Shown here: piece by piece, positions 1-6,716 of the stretch
Layout: each line of letters begins with the position of its first letter
Numbering within the stretch: position 1 is the stretch's first letter
Source: Accumulibacter sp.
GTDB taxonomy: Bacteria; Pseudomonadota; Gammaproteobacteria; Burkholderiales; Rhodocyclaceae
Reading direction: 5' to 3'
Assembly: GCA_031276375.1 (NCBI GenBank)
Contig: JAISNE010000305.1
Span: forward strand, 1-6,962
Length of the DNA stretch: 6,962 nt
Position numbers and translations under genes: made by a program
Notes under the pieces: generated by a model
Seen by the model: only the letters and a program-made list of their open reading frames with translations
Databases searched by the model: none
Told to the model about the DNA's origin: nothing

Positions 1-2742
1 GCGGCGGCGCGATTGAGCCGGCACGGACCCAACGAATTGACCGAGAAGCCGCGTCCCGGCTTCATGGCGATGCTCTGGGATCAGCTCAACAATTATCTGG
101 TCATCATCCTCATCGTGGCCGCGGTCATCTCGCTGGCCCTTGGGGAAGTGGTGGATTCCGTGGCCATCATGTTCATCGTGGTGCTCAACTCGGTGGTCGG
201 AGTGGTGCAGGAATCCAAGGCGGAGCAGGCGCTGGCCGCGCTCAAGAAAATGTCCGCGCCGAACGCCCAGGTCGTGCGCGACGGGCGCATAACGACGATT
301 CCCGGCCGCGAGATCGTCGAAGGCGACATCGTGCTGCTGGAGGCCGGCAATTACGTGCCGGCGGACCTGCGCCTGGTCGAGACGGTCAATCTCAAGATCG
401 AGGAAGCCTCGCTGACCGGGGAATCGGTGCCGGTCGAGAAAAACGCGGCCGGCGTATGCGACGCCGAGGTTCCGCTCGGCGACCGGAAGAACATGGCGTT
501 CATGGGCACCATGATTACCTACGGACGCGGGCGCGGCATGGTCACCGGAACCGGGATGAACACGCAGATCGGCATGATCGCGGAGATGCTCCAATCCTTC
601 GAGATGGAAAGCACGCCGCTGCAAAAGAAGCTCGAACATCTGGGCAAGCTGCTGGGCACCGCCTGCCTGTTGATCTGCGGTCTGGTGTTCATTTACGGCC
701 TGTTCCGGGACACGCATCTGGCCAGCGCGTTCAGCGACGGATTCCTGAACTACCTGCGGGCGGAGAAAAAGGACATCATCGGCCTGTTCATGACGGCGGT
801 GAGCCTGGCCATCGCCGCGGTGCCCGAGGGATTGCCGGCGATCGTGACCATCTGCCTGGCGCTGGGCATGCAGCGCATGATCCGGCACAACGCGCTGATC
901 CGCAAGCTGCCGGCGGTCGAAACGCTCGGCTGCGCCACGGTAGTGTGCTCGGACAAGACGGGAACGCTGACGCAGAACCAGATGACCGTGGTGCAAGGCT
1001 GGGCCGGCGGCAAACGCTTCCGGGTGAGCGGCGAGGGATACAACCCGGCGGGGCGGTTTCTGGCCGGCGACGACCCGTTCGACCCCCGCGGCGACGCGGA
1101 CGCGGCGCTGCTGCTGCAAGGCGCGCTGGTTTGCAACGACGCGCGGCTGGAGCGGCTGGAAGAAGACAGCCAGGAATCGGGCAAGGAAGCCTGGCGCATC
1201 ATCGGCGATCCGACCGAGGGCGCGCTGGTGGTGGCCAGCGCCAAGGCCGGCTACCTGAGCGCGGAGCTGCAAAAAACGCTGCCGCGCGTGCAGGAAGTGC
1301 CGTTCGATTCGGAGCGCAAGCGGATGAGCACGCTGCACGACGTCGCGGGGTGGGAAGGGCGCGCCGCGGCCGGCCTGCCGGACTCCGCGCCGATCATCGC
1401 CTTCGTCAAGGGCGCGCCGGATGTCGTGCTCGACCTGTGCGCCCGCTACTCGGTCTCCGGGCAGAGCGTCGAGCTGGACGCGCCAGCGCGCCAGGCGATC
1501 CTCGAACAGAACCGGGACATGGCGGCCGGCGCGTTGCGCGTGCTGGCCGTCGCCTATCGTCCGCTGGCGGAAATTCCCGCGCAAATGACGGCGGAAGCCG
1601 TCGAGCGGGACCTGGTGTTCATCGGCCTGCTCGGAATGATCGACCCGCCGCGCCCGGAAGTGATCGAAGCGTTGAAAGTAGCGCGCGGCGCGGGTCTGAA
1701 AAGCATCATGGTCACCGGCGACTACAAGGACACGGCGCAAGCCATCGCCCGCGACATCGGCCTGCTGACCCCGGGCGGGCTGGTGCTCACCGGGCCGGAA
1801 ATCGAGCGGATGAGCGACGCCGAACTGGCCGAGGTCGCGCCGAATCTCGACGTCTGCTGCCGGGTATCGCCGCAGCACAAGACACGGATCGTCGAAGCAC
1901 TGAAATCGCGCGAGCACGTCGTGGCGATGACCGGCGACGGAGTCAACGACGCGCCCGCCCTGAAACGCGCCAACATCGGCGTGGCCATGGGCATCACCGG
2001 CACCGACGTGGCCAAGCAGACGGCCGACATGATCCTCACCGACGACAATTTCGCCAGCATCGTCTCGGCGATCGAGCAAGGCCGCATCATCTACTCCAAC
2101 ATCCGCAAATTCGTCTACTTCCTGCTGGCCTGCAACATCGGCGAGATTCTCATCATTTTCGGCGCCATGCTCGCCGGCATGCCGATTCCCCTGCTGCCGG
2201 TGCAACTCCTGTGGCTCAACCTGGTCAGCGACGGCGCGCCGGCGCTCGCGCTGGGGCTGGAGAAAGGCGATACCGACATCATGCAGCAGCCGCCGCGCTC
2301 GCCCAGGGAGCACGTCATCAACCGCAGCATGGCCATCGGCATCGCGGTCGTCGGCATCGTCGATGCCCTGGCCATTCTCGCCGTCTTCTATCTGGCGTTG
2401 CAGCGGTACCCGGAGCAACTGATGATGGCGCAGACCATCGCCTTCGTCACGCTCTGCGGCTCGGAGCTTCTGCGCGCCTTTACCGCGCGTTCCGAGCATC
2501 ACAGCATCTTTTCCATCGGCGTCTTCTCCAACCGCTGGATGGTCTGGGCCGTGCTGGCCTCTTTCCTCGCGGTGCTGCTGGTCGTCTATGTGCCCTTCCT
2601 CAACCCGTTCTTCGACACGCTGCCCTTGTCCGCCAACGATTGGCTGCTGATGCTGCCGTTCCTTTTCGTTTCGCCAGTCGCCATGGAACTGCTCAAGCTG
2701 TTCTTCCGTTCCCAGACGGTGGAAGCGCCCGCGGCGGTTTGA
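1..2742 (+). CDS. Calcium-type P2 (SERCA-like) cation-transporting P-type ATPase, 5' end cut by window edge
   Basis: ATP-driven inner-membrane cation pump, most likely exporting Ca2+ from the cytoplasm. The frame is open from base 1 (AARLSRHGPNEL), which is the usual N-terminal cation-ATPase domain, so the true start lies upstream; the TTG at 13 is not a credible start. 913 residues are visible, numbered from base 1. M1-M2 lie at about 27-70. The actuator TGES is at 139-142, M4 PEGLP at 275-279 and the phosphorylation motif DKTGT at 318-322. The nucleotide-binding KGAP is at 470-473, DPPR at 548-551, TGD at 572-574 and the hinge GDGVND at 645-650. M5-M10 fill the C-terminal quarter. Ion-site residues match SERCA: M4 Glu276, M5 Asn712 and Glu715 (NIGE), M6 Asn740 and Asp744 (NLVSDG), M8 Glu822. 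Ser743 replaces the SERCA Thr. All catalytic motifs are intact. PacL-like Ca2+ ATPases fit best; another P2 substrate such as Na+ or Mn2+ cannot be excluded. Confidence 0.95.
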   Translation, partial: AAARLSRHGPNELTEKPRPGFMAMLWDQLNNYLVIILIVAAVISLALGEVVDSVAIMFIVVLNSVVGVVQESKAEQALAALKKMSAPNAQVVRDGRITTIPGREIVEGDIVLLEAGNYVPADLRLVETVNLKIEEASLTGESVPVEKNAAGVCDAEVPLGDRKNMAFMGTMITYGRGRGMVTGTGMNTQIGMIAEMLQSFEMESTPLQKKLEHLGKLLGTACLLICGLVFIYGLFRDTHLASAFSDGFLNYLRAEKKDIIGLFMTAVSLAIAAVPEGLPAIVTICLALGMQRMIRHNALIRKLPAVETLGCATVVCSDKTGTLTQNQMTVVQGWAGGKRFRVSGEGYNPAGRFLAGDDPFDPRGDADAALLLQGALVCNDARLERLEEDSQESGKEAWRIIGDPTEGALVVASAKAGYLSAELQKTLPRVQEVPFDSERKRMSTLHDVAGWEGRAAAGLPDSAPIIAFVKGAPDVVLDLCARYSVSGQSVELDAPARQAILEQNRDMAAGALRVLAVAYRPLAEIPAQMTAEAVERDLVFIGLLGMIDPPRPEVIEALKVARGAGLKSIMVTGDYKDTAQAIARDIGLLTPGGLVLTGPEIERMSDAELAEVAPNLDVCCRVSPQHKTRIVEALKSREHVVAMTGDGVNDAPALKRANIGVAMGITGTDVAKQTADMILTDDNFASIVSAIEQGRIIYSNIRKFVYFLLACNIGEILIIFGAMLAGMPIPLLPVQLLWLNLVSDGAPALALGLEKGDTDIMQQPPRSPREHVINRSMAIGIAVVGIVDALAILAVFYLALQRYPEQLMMAQTIAFVTLCGSELLRAFTARSEHHSIFSIGVFSNRWMVWAVLASFLAVLLVVYVPFLNPFFDTLPLSANDWLLMLPFLFVSPVAMELLKLFFRSQTVEAPAAV

Positions 2743-2769
2743 TCCGCGCCGGTCTTTTCTTCTGTCTCC

Positions 2770-2800
2770 GCCCGCCATCCGCCGATGGCGGGCTTTTTTT
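2770..2800 (+). terminator. Rho-independent terminator of the ATPase gene
   Basis: A perfect 10-bp GC-rich stem (gcccgccatc at 2770-2779, gatggcgggc at 2784-2793) with a 4-base loop is followed at once by seven T (2794-2800), 27 bases after the ATPase stop. The geometry is that of a strong intrinsic terminator for plus-strand transcription. Read from the minus strand, the same stem is followed by a purine-rich stretch without a T run, so it should not work the same way for emrB transcripts. Confidence 0.93.
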
Positions 2801-2806
2801 CCGGCC

Positions 2807-4336
2807 TCACCCGCGCCTGGCCGGTTTGGCGAACGCCAGCACCAGTGTCAGCGCCAGGAACACCATCCCCGACGCCCAATAGAACTCCACCACCGACAAG
2901 GTGGCGGCCTGCGCGTCGATGGCGCGGTTGATGACCGCCAGCGCCTGTTGCGGCGACAGGCCCTGTTGCTGCAAGCCTTCGAGCGCCATCCGCGCGGCCG
3001 GGCGATAAGGCTCGATTTCCTCGCTCATCCGGGCATGGTGCATGATCGCGCGGTTCTCCCAGAGCGTGACCGAAATCGACGCGCCGAAGGCGCCGGCGGT
3101 GATGCGCGCGAAGTTGGACAGCCCGGCGGCGGCGGCCATTTTCGCCGGCTCGATGCCCGACAGCAGAATGGCCGACAGCGGCACGAAAAAGCCGGCCATC
3201 GCCAGGCCTTGCACGAATTGCGGCGCGACCATGTCGGCGAAGCTCATGTCGGTGTTGAAACCGGCGCGCATGGCAAAGGAAATCGCCAGAATCACGAAAG
3301 CGGCCAGCGCGAAAACGCGCGGGTCGATGCGATTCATCGATTTGCCCACCCAGCCCATGAACAGCACCGCCACCAGTCCCGACGGCGCCAGGGCCAGGCC
3401 CGTCCAGGTGGCCGTGTAACCCATGTATTGCTGCATCCACAGGGGCTGCACCACGATGCCGGCGAAGAAAACGCCGTAGCCGAGCGACAGCGCGACGGTG
3501 CCGGAGGCAAAGCTGCGGCGGCGAAAGAGATGCAGGTCGACGATCGGGTGTTTTTCCGTCAATTCCCAAACGAGGAAAAAGCAAAACCCCACGGCGGAAA
3601 CGACGGCCAGCGCCAGGATTTCCCTGGAGGCGAACCAGTCGAGCTCCTTGCCCAGGTCGAGCAGCAATTGCATCGCGCCGACCCAGATCACCAGCAGGGC
3701 CAGCCCCACGGCGTCCACCGGCAGGCGGGCGGTGGGCAGTTCGCGGTGTTTGAGCAGCATCCAGCTCGCGCCCGCCGCGACCAGCCCCGCCGGGATGTTG
3801 ATGTAGAAAATCCATCCCCACGGCAGATTGTCCGAAATCCAGCCGCCGAGAATGGGGCCGATCACCGGCGCCACCGTCGTGGTGGTCGACCAGACCGCCA
3901 GCGCGACGCCCGCCTTGGCCGGCGGATAGCATTGCAGCAGCAGCGATTGCGACAGCGGAATCATCGGCCCCGCCACCAGGCCCTGGAAAACGCGGAAGGC
4001 GATCAATGTGTCGAGACTGCGCGACAGCCCGCACAGCCACGAAGCGAGCACGAACAACAGCGTCGACCAGACGAAGACCCGCACCTGCCCGAAGCGCTGC
4101 GCGATCCAGCCGGTCAGCGGCACCGAAATCGCGTTGGCGACGGCGAACGAAGTGATGACCCAGGTGCCCTGATTCGCGGAAACGCCGATGTCGCCGGCGA
4201 TGGTGGGAATCGAAACATTGGCGATCGTGGTATCGAGCACGTTCATCAAGGTCGCCACGGCCAGCGCGACAGTCGCCAGCGTCCGCGTGCCGCCTTCGAG
4301 CGGCGGCAGCCGGGCGGGCATCGCGGGAACGCTCAT
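2807..4336 (-). CDS. emrB: EmrB-type multidrug efflux MFS transporter (DHA2 family, 14 TM)
   Basis: Proton-driven drug exporter of the inner membrane, expected to work with the adjacent EmrA adaptor and a TolC-type outer-membrane channel. The protein is 509 residues, close to E. coli EmrB (about 512). It opens with the DHA2 first-helix signature LDTTIANVSIPTIAGD (34-49). The MFS motif-A loop GWIAQRFGQVRVF is at 76-88, the motif-B arginine region RVFQGLVAGP at 115-124, and the antiporter motif-C region VAPVIGPILGGW at 155-166 followed by WGWIFYINIPAG. Hydrophobic segments continue to about 503, consistent with 14 helices, with the usual long hydrophilic loop before the last helix (about 427-482). 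The ATG at 4336 is chosen because it lies 7 bases after the emrA stop and is preceded by GGGAAG. The frame remains open to an ATG at 4468, but those 44 Arg/Ala-rich residues overlap emrA and are not EmrB-like. Substrates cannot be read from sequence. Confidence 0.93.
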   Translation of the reverse strand: MSVPAMPARLPPLEGGTRTLATVALAVATLMNVLDTTIANVSIPTIAGDIGVSANQGTWVITSFAVANAISVPLTGWIAQRFGQVRVFVWSTLLFVLASWLCGLSRSLDTLIAFRVFQGLVAGPMIPLSQSLLLQCYPPAKAGVALAVWSTTTTVAPVIGPILGGWISDNLPWGWIFYINIPAGLVAAGASWMLLKHRELPTARLPVDAVGLALLVIWVGAMQLLLDLGKELDWFASREILALAVVSAVGFCFFLVWELTEKHPIVDLHLFRRRSFASGTVALSLGYGVFFAGIVVQPLWMQQYMGYTATWTGLALAPSGLVAVLFMGWVGKSMNRIDPRVFALAAFVILAISFAMRAGFNTDMSFADMVAPQFVQGLAMAGFFVPLSAILLSGIEPAKMAAAAGLSNFARITAGAFGASISVTLWENRAIMHHARMSEEIEPYRPAARMALEGLQQQGLSPQQALAVINRAIDAQAATLSVVEFYWASGMVFLALTLVLAFAKPARRG

Positions 4337-4343
4337 CGCGTGT

Positions 4344-5552
4344 TTACTTCCCGGCCGCGCCGGGGGCCGCGCCGCCGTGCTCGCGGATGATTTCGGCGAT
4401 GCGCGCGCGAGCCTGATCGAGCGCGCCGCCGGACGGCGTCCGTTCGTCCGGCGGCAACGCTTTGGCAATTTTCCTGGCGCTGGCGACGATTTCGCCGCCG
4501 TTGTCGCGGATATCCACCGTCGCCCGCATCGACAGCCCGATGCGCAGCGGATGCGCCGCGAGTTCGTCCGCTTCCAGTTCGATGCGCACGGGCACGCGCT
4601 GCACCACCTTGATCCAGTTCCCGGTGGCGTTCTGCGCGGGCAGCAGGGCGAAGGCGCTGCCCGTGCCCGCCGCCAGCCCGACGACGCGGCCCCGGTAGCG
4701 AACGTCCGCGCCGTAATAATCGGCGCGCAAGGTCACCGGCTGGCCGATGCGCATCCTGCCCAGTTGCACTTCCTTGAAATTGGCGTCCACCCACAGCGTG
4801 GCGAGCGGCGCCACCGCCATCAGCGGCGCGCCCGCCGCCACGCGCTGCCCGATCTGCACGCCGCGCTTGGCCACCAGCCCCGACACCGGCGCGTCGATGC
4901 GCGAGCGCGACCAGGCCAGCCACGCCTCCTCCACCTTCGCCGCCGCCAGGAGCACGCCCGGATGACGGGTGATTTCCGTGCCTTCGGTCAAGGCCCGGTT
5001 CGCCGCCCACTGCTCACGCGCCGCCGTGAGCGCCGAGCGCGCCGCCCTGAGCGTATCCCTGGCGCGCTCCGCTTCCTCGCGCGCCACCGCGCCGCTATCC
5101 ACCAAGGCCGCGCGCCGCGCCCAATCCGCGTGCAGGCGCTCGGCCTCCGCCTGCCGCGCCGCCACCTGCGCGCGCAAGGCGGCATTGTCGGCATAGAGCG
5201 CCCGCACCGTCCGCACCGCCTGCGCCAAGGCCGCCTCCGCCTGATCGAGCGCGACCCGGCTGTCGGCGTCGTCCAGCGCCACCAGCGCGTCGCCCGCCTC
5301 CACCGCGTCCGTATCGTCGGCGAACACCGCCTTCACCGTTCCCCCCACCTGCGGCGTGATCTGCACGATATGCCCGGCCACGTAAGCATCGTCCGTCGTC
5401 TCCTGCCAGCGCAGCACGCGCCGCCAATATTCACCGCAGGCCAGGCCGACGGCGAGCAGCAGCAGCGTGAGCAACAGCAAGGCGCGCCGGCGCTTGCCGC
5501 TATTCTCCGCCGGCGGGATGGACGGAGCGGGGGCGGTGGGAGGCGTATTCAT
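4344..5552 (-). CDS. emrA: EmrA-type membrane fusion (HlyD family) periplasmic adaptor
   Basis: Periplasmic adaptor joining the EmrB pump to an outer-membrane TolC-type channel. The protein is 402 residues (E. coli EmrA is about 390). A short basic cytoplasmic N-terminus (KRRR at 20-23) precedes one membrane anchor at about 24-43. The diagnostic EmrA stretch TDDAYVAGHIVQITPQVGGT (53-72) begins the barrel-sandwich/lipoyl half. An Ala/Arg/Glu-rich helical hairpin follows at about 99-213. The second lipoyl half is at 218-250 (IDAPVSGLVAKRGVQIGQRV) and the beta-barrel at about 252-350. The barrel contains the EmrA marker strings NFKEVQLGRMRIGQPV and ALLPAQNATGNWIKVVQRVP. The tail of about 50 residues ends in a charged helix, which I recall E. 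coli EmrA also has. The ATG at 5552 is well fixed: an in-frame TGA lies 21 bases upstream with no other usual start between. The ribosome site is weak (GGAA, 8-base spacing). First gene of the emrAB operon. Confidence 0.95.
   Translation of the reverse strand: MNTPPTAPAPSIPPAENSGKRRRALLLLTLLLLAVGLACGEYWRRVLRWQETTDDAYVAGHIVQITPQVGGTVKAVFADDTDAVEAGDALVALDDADSRVALDQAEAALAQAVRTVRALYADNAALRAQVAARQAEAERLHADWARRAALVDSGAVAREEAERARDTLRAARSALTAAREQWAANRALTEGTEITRHPGVLLAAAKVEEAWLAWSRSRIDAPVSGLVAKRGVQIGQRVAAGAPLMAVAPLATLWVDANFKEVQLGRMRIGQPVTLRADYYGADVRYRGRVVGLAAGTGSAFALLPAQNATGNWIKVVQRVPVRIELEADELAAHPLRIGLSMRATVDIRDNGGEIVASARKIAKALPPDERTPSGGALDQARARIAEIIREHGGAAPGAAGK
4347..4352 (-). promoter_or_regulatory. 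Shine-Dalgarno-like site of emrB inside the end of emrA
   Basis: The minus strand reads GGGAAG, then 10 bases that include the emrA TAA stop, then the emrB ATG at 4336. The site overlaps the last codons of emrA. Together with the 7-base intergenic gap, this supports the chosen emrB start and translational coupling of the two genes. Confidence 0.55.
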
Positions 5553-5613
5553 GTCGGCGGTTCCGGGGATCGGTCATCGAGGGTTTTTCCTGGCCGCGAA
5601 ACGGCCGGAAGCA

Positions 5614-5642
5614 ATGGTACTGCTTGGTACCAAGCAGTTCAA
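5614..5642 (-). promoter_or_regulatory. Predicted sigma70-type promoter of emrAB
   Basis: On the minus strand, TTGAAC (bases 5642-5637, 4/6 match to TTGACA) and TACCAT (5619-5614, 4/6 match to TATAAT) are separated by exactly 17 bp. Transcription would begin near 5607, giving a leader of about 55 bases before the emrA ATG. The 20-bp palindrome at 5619-5638 covers the whole spacer and the edges of both boxes, which fits control by a repressor. Box matches are moderate; support comes mainly from ideal spacing, position and the overlapping operator. Confidence 0.65.
5619..5638. promoter_or_regulatory. Predicted operator: perfect 20-bp palindrome between emrAB -35 and -10
   Basis: The sequence actgcttggtaccaagcagt is perfectly self-complementary around GGTACC. 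The next pair (5618/5639) breaks the symmetry, and 5617/5640 matches again. The half-site also shows a partial direct repeat, TGGTAC at 5615-5620 and 5625-5630. Its length, its place in the promoter spacer and the TetR-family gene divergent from emrA make it the likely binding site of that regulator. TetR repressors usually bind palindromes of roughly 15-30 bp as one or two dimers. It is not a terminator: no T run follows on either strand. Confidence 0.72.
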
Positions 5643-5712
5643 GCACGGCGGCGGAAAAAACGACGGGGCCGCTTCCGCGCGATACCGCCGCCGTGGAAAA
5701 ATATCGTTGGCG

Positions 5713-5718
5713 TAGAAT
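5713..5718 (+). promoter_or_regulatory. Possible -10 box of the TetR-family gene
   Basis: TAGAAT is a 5/6 match to TATAAT, 112 bases upstream of the regulator ATG, and follows the only AT-rich patch in this leader (gaaaaatatc, 5696-5705). I find no good -35 hexamer at 16-18 bp, so this is a weak call. If real, the regulator promoter lies about 75 bases from the palindrome, and autoregulation would need looping, roadblocking or another site. Confidence 0.25.
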
Positions 5719-5830
5719 CGATCCAGGGCGCCCACCCGACACCCGACCGGGCGTCCTGTCCGCGAATGGCGCGATGACGTGTCCGGGCAGCGGATCGCGG
5801 TTTTTCTCTCCCCCGAAATACGGCTATCTC

Positions 5831-6565
5831 ATGAAAACGAATCCAGCGGACGAATCGAAGAAAAAAACGGACATTCGTTCCGGCCAGCAGGACAGTCGGA
5901 CACCGGCGCCGCTCGCGCGCTCCCCGGCAAAAACCCGGCGTTTGACTGCCAGCGAGCGCCGCGCCGCCCTGCTGCGGGCGGCCAAGGAACTCTCGGTCGA
6001 ACTGGGCGTGGCCGGGCCGAGTCTCGACGCGATCATCAAGCGCGCGGGCGGATCGAGGCGCAGCATCTACACCGAATTCGGCGGCAAGGAAGGACTGCGC
6101 GACGCGCTGATGGCGGAAGTGACCGCCGAAATCCTTCCGTCCCTGACCGACGACGTGAACCGGAGCGCGGATTTGCGCGGAACGCTTGTCCATTTCGCTC
6201 GCCGCCTGGTCAACGTCCTGGAGTCGGAACGCGGCGTCAGCATAGGTCGCATCATCATGCAGGACAACTTCGCGTCCCCGGCGCGCGCAAGAAGCTTCTT
6301 CGCCAACGGTCCTGGGAAAGGCACGGCGCTACTGGCGAAAATCCTGGAAGCCGCGCGCGAGCGGGGAGAAATCGAATCTCCCGATTGCCTGTTGGCGGCC
6401 AACTGTTTCATCGGCATGCTGCGCGGTAATTTCTACATGGAACGCCTGTTTTTGCTGCACGAACCGTCCGGAGAGGAAGAAATCGAAGCTCGGATCGGGA
6501 CGGCGGTGGACATTTTCCTCGGCGGGATCGAGGCGCGCGGCAAAAATCAGCGGCAGCCGTCGTGA
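5831..6565 (+). CDS. TetR/AcrR-family transcriptional repressor with AefR-like C-terminal domain, likely regulator of emrAB
   Basis: Predicted one-component DNA-binding repressor of the divergent emrAB operon, acting as a dimer released by a hydrophobic ligand. The protein is 244 residues. Residues 1-36 are polar, Lys/Arg/Ser/Pro-rich and probably disordered. The TetR N-terminal domain follows: helix 1 at about 41-58 (SERRAALLRAAKELSVELGV), then the helix-turn-helix SLDAIIKRAGGSRRSIYTEF at 64-83, with the family-typical IYTEFGGKEGLRDAL at 79-93. The C-terminal ligand/dimer region from about 115 (RGTLVHFARRLVNVLESERG, then IIMQDNFASPARARSFF) resembles the AefR-like C-terminal domain. The ATG at 5831 has no clear Shine-Dalgarno. 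It is chosen over the in-frame ATGs at 5774 and 5624 because the upstream residues are not TetR-like and 5624 lies inside the operator. No terminator hairpin with a T run follows the stop. Confidence 0.88.
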   Translation: MKTNPADESKKKTDIRSGQQDSRTPAPLARSPAKTRRLTASERRAALLRAAKELSVELGVAGPSLDAIIKRAGGSRRSIYTEFGGKEGLRDALMAEVTAEILPSLTDDVNRSADLRGTLVHFARRLVNVLESERGVSIGRIIMQDNFASPARARSFFANGPGKGTALLAKILEAARERGEIESPDCLLAANCFIGMLRGNFYMERLFLLHEPSGEEEIEARIGTAVDIFLGGIEARGKNQRQPS

Positions 6566-6593
6566 GAGTCAGGAGTCAGGAGTCAGGAGTCAG
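6566..6593. repeat. Four tandem copies of a 7-bp unit (GAGTCAG)
   Basis: Four exact head-to-tail copies of GAGTCAG begin at the first base after the TGA stop of the TetR-family gene. The last copy runs into GGAGT-cagga-ACTCC (6586-6600), a short perfect 5-bp stem-loop without a T run. Because the unit is 7 bp, copy-number change would not alter the upstream gene. Such a tract is prone to slippage and may vary between strains. Confidence 0.9.
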
Positions 6594-6603
6594 GAACTCC
6601 TCG

Positions 6604-6716
6604 CCATTGCTTGGGCCACGCGATGTGGCAATCCAAACGGCGGTCGGGTTTTCTGGAACGACAAAACATCGTCGAGGTCTGTTTGGATTGCCACGGGCCT
6701 GAAGGCCTTCGCAATG
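6604..6716. repeat. REP/MITE-like inverted-repeat element with two palindromic arms
   Basis: The arms gtggcaatccaaac (6625-6638) and gtttggattgccac (6681-6694) are perfect 14-bp inverted repeats. The element is bounded by cattgc (6605-6610) and its complement gcaatg (6711-6716). Each arm is itself palindromic. The left arm has attgc/gcaat enclosing the hairpin gccac-gcgat-gtggc (6615-6629). The right arm has attgc (6687-6691) and gcaat (6711-6715) around ggcc-tgaa-ggcc (6696-6707) and the palindrome gaaggccttc. The 42-base centre holds gtttt/aaaac (6648-6652, 6663-6667) almost on the same axis. Two REP-like units head to head around one axis fit a BIME or small non-autonomous element. No transposase or target-site duplication is visible. 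Confidence 0.7.

Noticed and set aside
456..2882. An open plus-strand frame of about 808 codons, out of frame with the ATPase
   Set aside because: Its product is Arg/Gly/His/Ala-rich with no recognisable domain. The overlapping frame has every P-type ATPase motif. Long shadow frames are expected in DNA this GC-rich.
2586..4040. An open minus-strand frame of about 484 codons across emrB and the end of the ATPase
   Set aside because: It runs through the terminator and overlaps the clear emrB frame. Its composition is that of a shadow frame.
2948..4390. An open plus-strand frame of about 480 codons antisense to emrB
   Set aside because: Strongly Arg/Gln/His-rich, no domains, and wholly antisense to a well-supported transporter.
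4337..4468. A longer emrB starting at the ATG at 4468
   Set aside because: The extra 44 residues are Arg/Ala/Pro-rich, overlap the end of emrA, and are absent from EmrB proteins. The ATG at 4336 has a ribosome site and normal length.
5619..5638. Palindrome as an intrinsic terminator
   Set aside because: No T run follows on either strand, and its place exactly between the -35 and -10 boxes fits an operator better.
4188..5777. An open plus-strand frame of about 529 codons antisense to emrA
   Set aside because: Arg/His-rich shadow of the emrA frame that also crosses the promoter and operator region. No family resemblance.
5624..5830. A longer TetR-family protein starting at the ATG at 5624 or 5774
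   Set aside because: The 5624 start sits inside the palindrome and upstream of the likely promoter. The added residues look like translated non-coding DNA, and neither ATG has a ribosome site.
6566..6716. CRISPR array
   Set aside because: The 7-bp repeats are directly adjacent with no spacers, and the larger element has only two inverted arms. Nothing matches CRISPR repeat-spacer periodicity, and no cas gene is present.
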